NCBI RefSeq assembly: GCF_016587435.1
Contig: NZ_BNJJ01000022.1
Coordinates: 73,258-137,257 of the forward strand
Length of the DNA: 64,000 nucleotides
Direction: 5' to 3'
Source of the DNA: Dictyobacter formicarum
GTDB taxonomy: Bacteria > Chloroflexota > Ktedonobacteria > Ktedonobacterales > Ktedonobacteraceae
Shown piece by piece: positions 52,809 through 59,971 of the stretch. The translations under genes were made by a program, and so were the position numbers. The notes under the pieces are model-generated. The model had not been told where the DNA came from. It was given only the letters and a program-made list of their open reading frames with translations, and did no database searches. Numbering within the stretch: position 1 is the stretch's first letter; each line of letters begins with the position of its first letter.

Positions 52809-52811
52809 AGA

Positions 52812-54227
52812 CTAAGCTCCTTTTGCTGTGTATTTTCTTGCCAGGGGCATTGGTCTCTGCTCTTCTAGCAACTCCTGACCTACAAGGGAGTGGACCAGCT
52901 CCCACTCATCACAATACTGGGTGTAGAGACGCAGAAGCTCTTCTTGCATGACCAATTTATTCTCTTCTCTTATTCCATCAACGATTTTGCGCAGAGAATG
53001 GTAGAGGAAAGGGTGTTGTTGCGAGAGAGAGGTCCAAGGATCTGCGGTCGTGAGACACTCACGCAAATAGACGACCTGGAGATGCATCGCCCGGAGGTAA
53101 TCTCTATAACTGGGGTGAATGGGTCTCTGGGGACGTGTACTGATATAAGAGGTTGGATCGTCTACTCCCAGGACAGCTAACGCTTGGCGTCTGAGTAAAC
53201 AAGATGAGCAGTAGCCACATTGTAGCGGCATTTCACGATGAGGACCGTCACAAGTAAAGGAAACAGATACGAGATCGCGACCTCCAGGAGAGAGAGCAAG
53301 TGATTCGCAGAGTTGAGCTTTTGTAGCAAATAGGAACGGATTGTGAAAGGTGAACGGAGCTCCAATGACGGACGAGATGAACTTCCCCATGAGGAGCAAA
53401 GAAAGGGGATGGACAGCGCGAGAGTGATCGAGCCCTACTTCCGCATCGCTATAGGGAAGATTGATGGCTCCAACCCCATTCTCATAGATGGAGAGCTGTT
53501 GCTGGTTTTCCAAGAGTGCACAGACTGCACCTATGAGGAGGAAGACAAATCCTCTGGATCGTTGCAATGTATTCTTAGGGATATCTCGTGTCTCATCTAG
53601 CCCAAATGGGATCTGAATGAGCTTGGTGCGCTTGGGGAACTGCTTTGCGATCTCAGACTCACATTCCCGTTGCTTCGCAAGCAGGGTGGCGTTCATCCCT
53701 GTTCCGCATAACGTGTAAGTGGTTGAAGATGTTGATGAGAGCTGGTGATATAAACCAGCGAGCGAATCTAAGCCTCCACTCCATAAAGCAACTTCGACAG
53801 GAGAATCAGGAACTGGATGATAGTGCAGGGGGAGCGGACACTCTGCAAGACGACCAGGTCGAGAGCGAGAGCAAAACTCGAAGGACCAGTGATCAAGGGT
53901 ATACCAATACAGAAGGCGCTCCAGTTGTGAGTGGATCTGGGGATGCTGGAAAATCTCTGGGTGTCGGAGTGGTAAGCGAATATGAAGATGACGCGTGTAG
54001 TCCGCTCTGCGCACAGACAACCGATCAGCAACAGCGATGGCAATACCCAAGTCGAGAATGTCGGCAAGATGAGCAGGAAGGCGATGCTGCCGAGCAAAGA
54101 GCAGGGCTCTGTCGTCGATCCACGCCCGTGCCGTAGACTGCTCCTTGTACGGGCTTTTGATGTGTACCAAACTCGGTGACCGATGGCTGAGATCCTCAAA
54201 GGAGTAGATGTAGTTTTGCTGATCCAT
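52812..54227 (-). CDS. QueC-like (7-cyano-7-deazaguanine synthase family) PP-loop protein
   Basis: 471 aa, ATG 54227 with GAGGA upstream, 9 bp after the 215-aa gene. SGGLDS (150-155) is the PP-loop; the zinc site is C326, C337, C340, C343 (CDGPHREMPLQCGYCSSCLLRR). E. coli QueC is about 230 aa; here a 140-residue N-terminal extension and a 100-residue C-terminal helical extension are present, as in defence-linked QueC variants (QatC, type IV CBASS Cap9). Those can act on proteins or nucleobases rather than making queuosine. No qatA, qatB, qatD or CD-NTase is adjacent, so the partner set differs. Confidence 0.85.
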   Translation of the reverse strand: MDQQNYIYSFEDLSHRSPSLVHIKSPYKEQSTARAWIDDRALLFARQHRLPAHLADILDLGIAIAVADRLSVRRADYTRHLHIRLPLRHPEIFQHPQIHSQLERLLYWYTLDHWSFEFCSRSRPGRLAECPLPLHYHPVPDSPVEVALWSGGLDSLAGLYHQLSSTSSTTYTLCGTGMNATLLAKQRECESEIAKQFPKRTKLIQIPFGLDETRDIPKNTLQRSRGFVFLLIGAVCALLENQQQLSIYENGVGAINLPYSDAEVGLDHSRAVHPLSLLLMGKFISSVIGAPFTFHNPFLFATKAQLCESLALSPGGRDLVSVSFTCDGPHREMPLQCGYCSSCLLRRQALAVLGVDDPTSYISTRPQRPIHPSYRDYLRAMHLQVVYLRECLTTADPWTSLSQQHPFLYHSLRKIVDGIREENKLVMQEELLRLYTQYCDEWELVHSLVGQELLEEQRPMPLARKYTAKGA

Positions 54228-54236
54228 TGTTGTCCT

Positions 54237-54884
54237 CTATAGTAAATCTAAGAGATCACGATCTAGATCTTTATCTAGATCAATCTTTTGTAATTTGACC
54301 TGCCGGGGGAGAAGGCGAAGAGCTTTGTTCTCAACAATTTGGTGAGCTAAGTTTGCGATCCCTGAGATGACAAATGGGCGCATAGTTGTGATTCGCTCCT
54401 GGACAAACTGAGGATGGACCCCCTGATAATGCTCTCGTGTTTGTGGTACGCGCCGGACGAATCGTTCATCATAAATGTTGAGGAGATATTGCTGTGTGAT
54501 GTCCTGGGCAAAATCGTCTGGAAGTATTCCTTGATGGTGGTGTCTCTCAAGGAGGTCGAGTTGCTGTTCACAAGCCCTGAGAGCGAGTTGAAGGCCTCGT
54601 TGAGATCCGCTGAATACTCTGCCGAGTTCGTTCATATCTTGCCGTGCAAGAGACCAATCGACCGAGAGGCTGTCCCTCAGATTGGCTGCGAGCTGTTCGA
54701 AAAGAAGAGCTGCCCGTTGAATGAACTCAAGAGGCGCATCGCCGTATTTATCTTTATCTTTTATCAGGCGACGGAGAACTTGTCGGGCTAAGCTTTCCTC
54801 ATCTATTACTTCTTCACATATCCCCTTATAGATGTGCTGGTATCCTAAGGGGAGTGTAGGATGCACAATATCACCATCCGCCAT
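54237..54884 (-). CDS. Unknown helical protein, first gene of the QueC-ImmA-PIN operon
   Basis: 215 aa, ATG 54884 with GAGGAG upstream. Helical; IDEESLARQVLRRLIKDKDKYGDAPLEFIQRAA and LGRVFSGSQRGLQLALRACEQQ are notable, with an acidic/basic DLDKDLDRDLLDLL tail. The position matches the unknown small partner of other QueC-type defence operons, so it may be a substrate or adaptor. No domain recognised. Confidence 0.65.
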   Translation of the reverse strand: MADGDIVHPTLPLGYQHIYKGICEEVIDEESLARQVLRRLIKDKDKYGDAPLEFIQRAALLFEQLAANLRDSLSVDWSLARQDMNELGRVFSGSQRGLQLALRACEQQLDLLERHHHQGILPDDFAQDITQQYLLNIYDERFVRRVPQTREHYQGVHPQFVQERITTMRPFVISGIANLAHQIVENKALRLLPRQVKLQKIDLDKDLDRDLLDLL

Positions 54885-55119
54885 ATGGTACTCCTCGTTG
54901 TATCAACGCGCCTTTTTCTTTAGTGATGAGTATACAGTGGGAGAGCTACATTGTCAATAGCTAAGCGGAAATATTTTGGTAAAATTGTCAATTGTCAGAA
55001 TAAAATGTCAGCGACTGTGCTGATAATGCCTTTTTATGCCATTTTGTCTCGCAGAAATCCGCCATTATTATAGGCCCTCTACAACACTGAAATTCGACTT
55101 CTGCTAAGGGCACTTCCTC
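54885..55119 (-). promoter_or_regulatory. Promoter region of the QueC-ImmA-PIN(-pAgo) operon
   Basis: 235 bp, AT-rich, with three ATTGTCA boxes (about 54950-54956, 54986-54992, 54993-54999), the last two in direct tandem, plus a related AATGTCA. They are candidate operators for the HTH of the ImmA protein. There is no gene. Confidence 0.45.
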
Positions 55120-55425
55120 CTAAACGTGCATTTTCGTTCCACTGCACCTCAGAGGCCTAGTATGTCCCAAGCAACAAACACGGCTAGCAATTGTGACTGT
55201 GGCCAGCTGCGTTTGCCAATCGTCACAGAGGTCTTTATGCTCCTGCAAAAGGGCGGCGCGTTCGGCCTCTCGCTTCTGCTGACGGTGGTGCGCCTGCTTA
55301 CACTTACCCTTATTATCGCAAAATTGGCGCGTTCGGCCTGCGGGAGCGTTGTCGAGCTTTGCACCGCAATACAGACATCTGGGCACATCCTCCTCTGGCT
55401 CTTTCCCAACCTGGGGTTTGCCCAC
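55120..55425 (-). CDS. Small zinc-ribbon protein
   Basis: About 101 aa. The start is uncertain: a GTG at 55425 lies inside the 35-bp repeat and has no RBS. CLYCGAKLDN (C-x2-C) and FCDNKGKCKQAHHRQQ form a zinc-binding knuckle. The 55475 protein has the same architecture. The family is unnamed; similar small proteins often bind nucleic acids. Confidence 0.55.
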   Translation of the reverse strand: MGKPQVGKEPEEDVPRCLYCGAKLDNAPAGRTRQFCDNKGKCKQAHHRQQKREAERAALLQEHKDLCDDWQTQLATVTIASRVCCLGHTRPLRCSGTKMHV

Positions 55426-55449
55426 AGCTGGAACAGAAAGTTGGAATAG
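55415..55449 (-). repeat. 35-bp dispersed repeat, copy 3 (inverted)
   Basis: Reverse complement of the sequence at 4830 and 57022 with one mismatch (AGCTG for AACTG). It overlaps the 5' end of the small zinc-ribbon gene. Confidence 0.8.
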
Positions 55450-55474
55450 AAAGTGGCGCTCGTATAGCGTAACG

Positions 55475-55918
55475 TTACGATAACAACATTAGTTTCCAGA
55501 GATGGGCAAACTCGTCCATCTCTTCAGGGGAACATTGCAATGTGTAGCGTAAATGGGCTTCATACTTTGCCCGGCTTGCTCGTGCTGGGAGGAATGAGGA
55601 GGCAAGTAATTTGTCTCTGAGTGCTGATGGGCTTTGCTTTTTGAGCCATGCCAGAAAGCTATATGTGCTATGATCGCCGTGAAATCGCCTTTCCAGGTCG
55701 AGACGATTGTGCAAGCGCATTGTCTCTTGCTCTAATGCTTCAATCGTTTGTGCCTGGTCGTGTACCTTTTCTCTCAACTCCTCCAGTTCAGAGAGAAGCT
55801 CCTGTGACTGTTCGCCCTGGTGCTGCTTTCTCCAGTATGCTTGTTTGTGGGCATCATTGCAAAACTTGCGACTCTTGCGCTTTCCTTCGATGATCGCCCC
55901 ACAGTATAGGCAGTTCAT
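55475..55918 (-). CDS. Zinc-ribbon coiled-coil protein
   Basis: 147 aa, start ATG 55918. CLYCGAIIEG and FCNDAHKQAYWRKQ give the zinc knuckle, followed by a coiled coil (ELLSELEELREKVHDQAQTIEALEQETMRLHNRLD) and a helical C-terminus. A related layout occurs in the 58342 protein. Function unknown; DNA binding is plausible. Confidence 0.7.
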   Translation of the reverse strand: MNCLYCGAIIEGKRKSRKFCNDAHKQAYWRKQHQGEQSQELLSELEELREKVHDQAQTIEALEQETMRLHNRLDLERRFHGDHSTYSFLAWLKKQSPSALRDKLLASSFLPARASRAKYEAHLRYTLQCSPEEMDEFAHLWKLMLLS

Positions 55919-56050
55919 GGATGCTTACCCCTTAGTGATTTATCGTAACGTTACGGTATTATACCACGAATTAAAAAGCGCCTTACCCCGGTGGAGTAAG
56001 ACGCCTAGTCTGTATTGCATGCCAGAGGTGCAAGCTCTGACATATGCCTG

Positions 56051-56284
56051 CTAACTCAATTTCGTGCTAAGATGGTCTATTCTCTCGCAGTCATTGCAAT
56101 AGCGACCGTTTCCGGCTGCATATCCTGCTATCTCATGTCCATTCTTCCATGTCTCACAAGAGAAGCAGAAAAAGCAATGAGGATCATACGATACAATTTT
56201 ACCGTTCCTGATATCAGCAGCATAATCCATCTTGTTATATTTTTGCTGACAGTGATCACATGTAGCCTCTACGTATCCATCCAT
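56051..56284 (-). CDS. Small zinc-ribbon-like protein
   Basis: 77 aa. Paired cysteines (CDHCQQK, CFFCFSC, RYCNDC) make two treble-clef or ribbon-like knuckles. It is followed by hypothetical genes in the same direction. No specific family. Confidence 0.6.
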   Translation of the reverse strand: MDGYVEATCDHCQQKYNKMDYAADIRNGKIVSYDPHCFFCFSCETWKNGHEIAGYAAGNGRYCNDCERIDHLSTKLS

Positions 56285-56294
56285 AATGTTGCTC

Positions 56295-56528
56295 CTATTT
56301 TTGCTCTACAATCTGCCCAGCAGTCACAATATGAGGGAAACCATCATTGCAGTCCACTTCATAGGTGGTTGGCAGCTGGCGGCCGCTCACCGTCTTAGAC
56401 GGCGCTGTAATGTGGATCACTTCACCTGTAAATTCTTTGCCACCTTCTCGAAAGGTGATAGTGGCGCCATGCGCATAATCGCCGCGGCCGCTCTTACCGA
56501 ATATGTGGTCTAGGTTCTGGTTGCTCAT
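56295..56528 (-). CDS. Small hypothetical protein
   Basis: 77 aa, ATG 56528 overlapping the upstream stop (TAATG). Beta-rich (ATITFREGGKEFTGEVIHITAPS; LPTTYEVDCNDGFPHIVTAGQIV), resembling a small SH3-like or OB-type barrel. Function not known. Confidence 0.6.
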   Translation of the reverse strand: MSNQNLDHIFGKSGRGDYAHGATITFREGGKEFTGEVIHITAPSKTVSGRQLPTTYEVDCNDGFPHIVTAGQIVEQK

Positions 56529-56836
56529 TACTGGCCTCTCTGTTCTCTATTCTGCTTGTATAAGATACACCAGACGGCATGATGCGCTTGCCACCAAGCG
56601 GCGCAATTGGCGCCCATCGTGTCGTTATCGTTGGGGCATGGTGGATCAGACACCTGTACATCGAGGCTGTGGCAGTCACCACAGGCGCCACAGAGCACGC
56701 TTTCACATGCTCTGCAGTATGGCTGCCCTGTCAGGGTTAAGGGAATGGTAGGCACGATCTGAACGGCTGCTGTAATCAGATCTGGCTTTAATCGAGATTG
56801 CTGCAAGCTCTGTATGGCCTGGTCATATACGCTCAT
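56528..56836 (-). CDS. Small cysteine-rich protein
   Basis: 102 aa from the second ATG (56836), which is better spaced from AGGAG than the first (56842). YCRACESVLCGACGDCHS and a C-terminal GANCAAWWQAHHAVWC suggest metal binding. It shares a transcript with the 56295 gene. Confidence 0.6.
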   Translation of the reverse strand: MSVYDQAIQSLQQSRLKPDLITAAVQIVPTIPLTLTGQPYCRACESVLCGACGDCHSLDVQVSDPPCPNDNDTMGANCAAWWQAHHAVWCILYKQNREQRGQ

Positions 56837-57021
56837 CCTCATAACTCCTAAAACGGGGGGTCCGGTAGTGTCGCGACAGCGACGACTATAATATTATTCT
56901 TACAGTTTCTTTAATATATATTCTTTATGGTACTAATTTTAGTATCCCCTGAGCAAAAAGGATGCTAATTTTAGTACCCTCTCGAGCTCAAAAAAAGAGA
57001 GGCTCTCGCGAACCTATTTTG

Positions 57022-57056
57022 CTATTCCAACTTTCTGTTCCAACTGTGGGCAAACC
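57022..57056 (+). repeat. 35-bp dispersed repeat, copy 2
   Basis: Identical over 35 bp to 4830-4864 and in the same orientation, so these two copies would flank the 52 kb between them as direct repeats. It is 32 bp from the 3' end of the second Mrr gene. Confidence 0.85.
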
Positions 57057-57087
57057 CCTATTAGCTCGCGACAAGAAGCAGGTTTTG

Positions 57088-57789
57088 CTAGCTGCTCTTT
57101 TCAACCTGCTGAGCCAATATATATTGCCACGCACGCTCGATTTCTACAGGATACGATCGCAACAACTCGTTCAGCCGCTGATGGTCGATTACATGCATCT
57201 CCTTGCCTTCCCCTCGTGGAGCACGAGCGTTCTCATCGGCCACATGGTTAATGCCATCGCGCGTCAACGTCGAGGTAGTCACAATATACCCACTGTGTGC
57301 TCGATACGTGCGAATAGATGAACTAAATTCGCGCACTTGGCTGGATTTGACTGCACTGCCCAGCCGATACCGCTTGGCTTGGACACACACCGGCCGTGTA
57401 TAGCGATCCCTCAACACCACATCCGTTCCCTTGTCCCCAGTTTTTCCACAATGTCTGACAAACGTATGCCCCAAACGCTCGCCACCGATAATGACAGCCG
57501 CTGCAAAAAGCTCAAACTCGACATCGCTCAACTTCGCGTGTGCCATTTGGGCCGTGGTAGGGATCGACAATCGGGGACGCACAACCTCGGGGGATGGAAC
57601 GGCCCGTACGGCCACACGTGACTTTGCCGCGCGCCTTGGCGCCGATGCACATAGCAGCGAGAGCCACAGAAGCACCAGTAATGTTCCGCCCAAGAAGCAA
57701 ACGAAGGCAAGCGCCGGAACGGACAGGCGAACCAGAGCGAAGAGGAGAAAGAGGAACAGAGCTCCTAATGGTAAAAGCATCGATCGCAT
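57088..57789 (-). CDS. Membrane-anchored Mrr-like restriction endonuclease (second copy)
   Basis: 233 aa from ATG 57789 with GGAG upstream. Two N-terminal hydrophobic helices (MLLPLGALFLFLLFALVRL; ALAFVCFLGGTLLVLLWLSLL) precede the endonuclease domain from about residue 85: DVEFELFAAAVIIGGER, GDKGTDVVLRDRYTRPVCVQAKRY (D...QxK), VREFSSSIRTYRAHSGYIVTTS. It is a divergent paralogue of 47939. Membrane tethering suggests action on DNA entering the cell. Confidence 0.8.
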   Translation of the reverse strand: MRSMLLPLGALFLFLLFALVRLSVPALAFVCFLGGTLLVLLWLSLLCASAPRRAAKSRVAVRAVPSPEVVRPRLSIPTTAQMAHAKLSDVEFELFAAAVIIGGERLGHTFVRHCGKTGDKGTDVVLRDRYTRPVCVQAKRYRLGSAVKSSQVREFSSSIRTYRAHSGYIVTTSTLTRDGINHVADENARAPRGEGKEMHVIDHQRLNELLRSYPVEIERAWQYILAQQVEKSS

Positions 57790-58341
57790 CACGCCATCTC
57801 CTTGATAAGGAAAACAGTATATCGATCTTCTTCTTTATAAATCTGATAAAAGTGGAAAAACTGTGTAATGGCTTATTGCTGTAACACGTAAATCGCGGTT
57901 CTTTCCTATTCAAAATGTTTCAGTAGTATAATAATCTATGAGAATACTTATACTTAGAAGATCCTTATATCTGATTTTATAACGATGCAAGAAGTAGGGC
58001 CATTTTCATGTATCTGGCACGCCGATGCACCACTGAATCAAAGAGGGAATACCTGAGGCGATTGTCTAGCCGTCGAGCACATAACATCGTATCAAGTCCT
58101 TGACACACTCCTGTGCCGTGTCCAGCCTGCGACTGGCTCCTGGTTCTCCTACATTGTGGTCTTCCTCCTTATTGTGACGCGGCTGCCGTGTCCCGTTGCG
58201 CGCCTAGCCAAAGCATCGTGACGCGAGATCTCGCGTCACGATAGTAGATCCGTGGGCCAGTGGATCGCTGCCGGCATTGTGACGGCAGGTCGGGAGTCAC
58301 AGGTCCCAGCTCGCGGCGCTGCCGTGACAGCCAGCTCCCGG
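57790..58341. other. Intergenic region with GTGAC array
   Basis: 550 bp with no gene; the first 380 bp are AT-rich unique sequence, and the last 170 bp hold the longest GTGAC array of the window. Confidence 0.55.
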
Positions 58342-58345
58342 TCAC
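58174..58345. repeat. GTGAC-type palindrome array J (four units, ends in a stop codon)
   Basis: Units 58174-58194 (21, degenerate), 58218-58239 (22, perfect with central AGATCT), 58279-58300 (22), 58324-58345 (22). Linkers are 23, 39 and 23 bp; the last contains CTCGCGGCGC as in array C. The stop codon of the 58342 gene (58342-58344) is part of the last GTCAC. Confidence 0.85.
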
Positions 58346-59028
58346 TCCTCCGGGTCGTCCTCATCCTCCTGCTGGCCGATATAGGGGCGTAGTCCGGCCT
58401 GGGCCAGGGTCGCCAGGACGCGTGCCTGGTCCTCGTCCTCCTCTGGCTCTTCTCGCTGCTGCCCAAGCTGCTGAGCAGCAATATCGTCAATGGCCTTTTG
58501 CAAGAGTTGGTACATGCTCAACTCGCTTTCGAGCTCCTTGATCCGGTGTGTATACAGAGCTTCAAGCTCCTGGTTATAAAATACAGCTTCTCGTGCCTGG
58601 CGCTTGGCGGCGCTGGCACTCTCGATGAGCACAGCAATGCGGTCGTGCTTACAGCGCTTGGCCTCGATCACCTGCACAATGGACTGCGCAAGGTCGTGGC
58701 CGTGCTCCTGGTCGTAATTCATGAGCAAGTCCGTCATCTCCATGACGGCGCGCTTGCTCTCGCTGTCGAGTTGCTGCTCGCAATAGGTCAAGATGCGGGC
58801 GCGGGCGGCGTGCCGCTCTTGGCGCTTGCGCTCTGCGATATTGGCGCGGCTCACCGCTTTCCGGCAGGCCTGGCTGCCGCAATGGTAGCGCACTTTGCTG
58901 CCATAGGCGGACAGATCCTGATTGATCGCTGCGCCGCAGTGAGGGCACTGCGGCGGGGCGTTCTTGCGCTCCTCTGCCTGGCGGATGCGGTCCTGCTCGT
59001 AGCTGCTATAACTGTAATTGGTGCTCAT
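58342..59028 (-). CDS. Zinc-finger coiled-coil protein
   Basis: 228 aa, ATG 59028. CPHCGAAINQ and YHCGSQACRKAVSRANIAERKR form a zinc knuckle with a basic tail; residues 75-190 are helical and coiled-coil rich; the end is acidic (EEPEEDEDQAR, EDEDDPEE). It shares its zinc knuckle and coiled-coil order with 55475. DNA binding is likely, function unknown. Confidence 0.7.
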   Translation of the reverse strand: MSTNYSYSSYEQDRIRQAEERKNAPPQCPHCGAAINQDLSAYGSKVRYHCGSQACRKAVSRANIAERKRQERHAARARILTYCEQQLDSESKRAVMEMTDLLMNYDQEHGHDLAQSIVQVIEAKRCKHDRIAVLIESASAAKRQAREAVFYNQELEALYTHRIKELESELSMYQLLQKAIDDIAAQQLGQQREEPEEDEDQARVLATLAQAGLRPYIGQQEDEDDPEE

Positions 59029-59089
59029 ATGCTATACTCCTTCTAGGCTCAAACGTGGTTAGACGCCAATGATAGAGGGAGCCGTGTGA

Positions 59090-59380
59090 TTACGGCTCCC
59101 CGGCCTCTGTAGCGGTTGTACTCAATAGCAGATCGATGATCTGCTGTGCTTGCTCCTGGTCAAGCTCGTGGGTCAACCAGGTTTGCAAGGCAGCAAAGCG
59201 AGAGATACGATGCGCGGTGCCGTTGTGCTGGAATATGACAGAATACGCCAGCGTGCCCGGCATGCCTAATTCCCCATAAACTCCGATATACTGAACGTGA
59301 GATACAAAAGAGAAGAAAAACGATAAAAGCGACCGTACCACTTTTGCATCTTTCTCAGTAAAATATCTTTCTGAAAACAT
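59090..59380 (-). CDS. Small hypothetical protein
   Basis: 96 aa from ATG 59380, chosen because AAGGAGG lies 5 bases upstream (an earlier ATG at 59404 lacks one). FFFSFVSHVQYIGVYGELGMPGTLAYSVIFQ suggests a beta-rich core; the C-terminus is helical. Its promoter region carries CACC/GGTG operators shared with the divergent gene 59565. Confidence 0.6.
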   Translation of the reverse strand: MFSERYFTEKDAKVVRSLLSFFFSFVSHVQYIGVYGELGMPGTLAYSVIFQHNGTAHRISRFAALQTWLTHELDQEQAQQIIDLLLSTTATEAGEP

Positions 59381-59410
59381 ACGTACCTCCTTCGTCATAT
59401 GCACAATTAA

Positions 59411-59519
59411 TTTTACACCATTTGGTGTAAAACCACAAGCCTTCCTCGCATAAGTTGAGCCAATTCCAGCACGAATTTGACACCGGTTGGTGCTTGATGC
59501 GATTACACCAACCGGTGTA
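59411..59519. promoter_or_regulatory. Divergent operator region with three ACACC-GGTGT palindromes
   Basis: Palindromes at 59411-59432 (TTTTACACCA/TGGTGTAAAA), 59480-59492 (ACACCGGTTGGTG) and 59504-59519 (TACACCAACCGGTGTA). They lie between divergent starts at 59380 and 59565, so they probably bind a repressor that controls both genes, perhaps the 59565 product itself. Confidence 0.7.
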
Positions 59520-59564
59520 TACTTGTGGTCGGGCCTATTCTCTCATAGTGAAAAGGAATCAAGT

Positions 59565-59894
59565 ATGGGGCGTACATTAGAGCCAGTGATCTCTGATGAG
59601 GTCAAAGCGATACGGGCAAAGATCGAGGCAGGAACGTGTCTGACCACAAAAGAAAAGCGGGTAGAGGTCTCCAGGGATGAGGCAGCCTTTATTCTGGGGG
59701 CGCTGGCCGGGCGTGAAATTGAGCCGGGATACATCAAGCAGCTGACACGTGGAGAAAAGCCACGCCTGGTGCCTGCACGGCCGATAGGGAATACGTACCT
59801 CTACCGTGTCGAGTCGTTGCTGGGGGTACGCTTCACCAAGGCACATACTCCCCCACATCACCAACCACGCGAACACAGCGCGCTGCCCGAATAA
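59565..59894 (+). CDS. Excisionase/MerR-like HTH protein
   Basis: 109 aa from ATG 59565 with AAAGGA upstream. Residues 33-90 (RVEVSRDEAAFILGALAGRE then RLVPARPIGNTYLYRVESLLGVRF) match the excisionase-type winged HTH, with the wing formed by the ARPIGNTYLYR strands. It probably autoregulates through the three upstream palindromes. Confidence 0.7.
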   Translation: MGRTLEPVISDEVKAIRAKIEAGTCLTTKEKRVEVSRDEAAFILGALAGREIEPGYIKQLTRGEKPRLVPARPIGNTYLYRVESLLGVRFTKAHTPPHHQPREHSALPE

Positions 59895-59914
59895 CATACG
59901 CGCTGTGTTCGCGT
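59867..59914 (+). terminator. 16-bp perfect inverted repeat at the HTH gene end
   Basis: ACGCGAACACAGCGCG (59867-59882) and its complement (59899-59914) span the stop codon. There is no clear T-run, so it is a terminator or mRNA 3' stabiliser by position. Confidence 0.55.
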
Positions 59915-59971
59915 TCCAGGTGGTGAAGATCACGTTTCATTACAGGAATGTGTCACCATCTGCATGCCATC

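Noticed and set aside
53645..54136. 163-aa plus-strand ORF
   Set aside because: Antisense to the QueC-like gene, whose frame carries the PP-loop.
52812..54227. Housekeeping queuosine synthesis gene queC
   Set aside because: Twice the usual length, in a defence-like operon, and no queD, queE or queF nearby.
55193..55226. GTGAC...GTCAC pair of 34 bp
   Set aside because: Spacing differs from the 20-22-bp family and it lies in coding sequence, so chance is likely.
55126..55449. 107-aa plus-strand ORF
   Set aside because: Antisense to the zinc-ribbon gene with its C-x2-C motifs; no RBS.
4878..58345. CRISPR array interpretation of the 45-bp period repeats
   Set aside because: The repeat itself varies while symmetry is kept, linkers recur as families instead of being unique, arrays have only two to four units, and no cas gene is present.
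26371..58345. Integron attC sites at gene ends
   Set aside because: No RYYYAAC/GTTRRRY core sites and no IntI integrase; the palindromes are GTGAC/GTCAC with a different layout.
58498..59046. 182-aa plus-strand ORF
   Set aside because: Antisense frame of the zinc-finger gene; Leu/Ala-rich from GC bias, no start signal.
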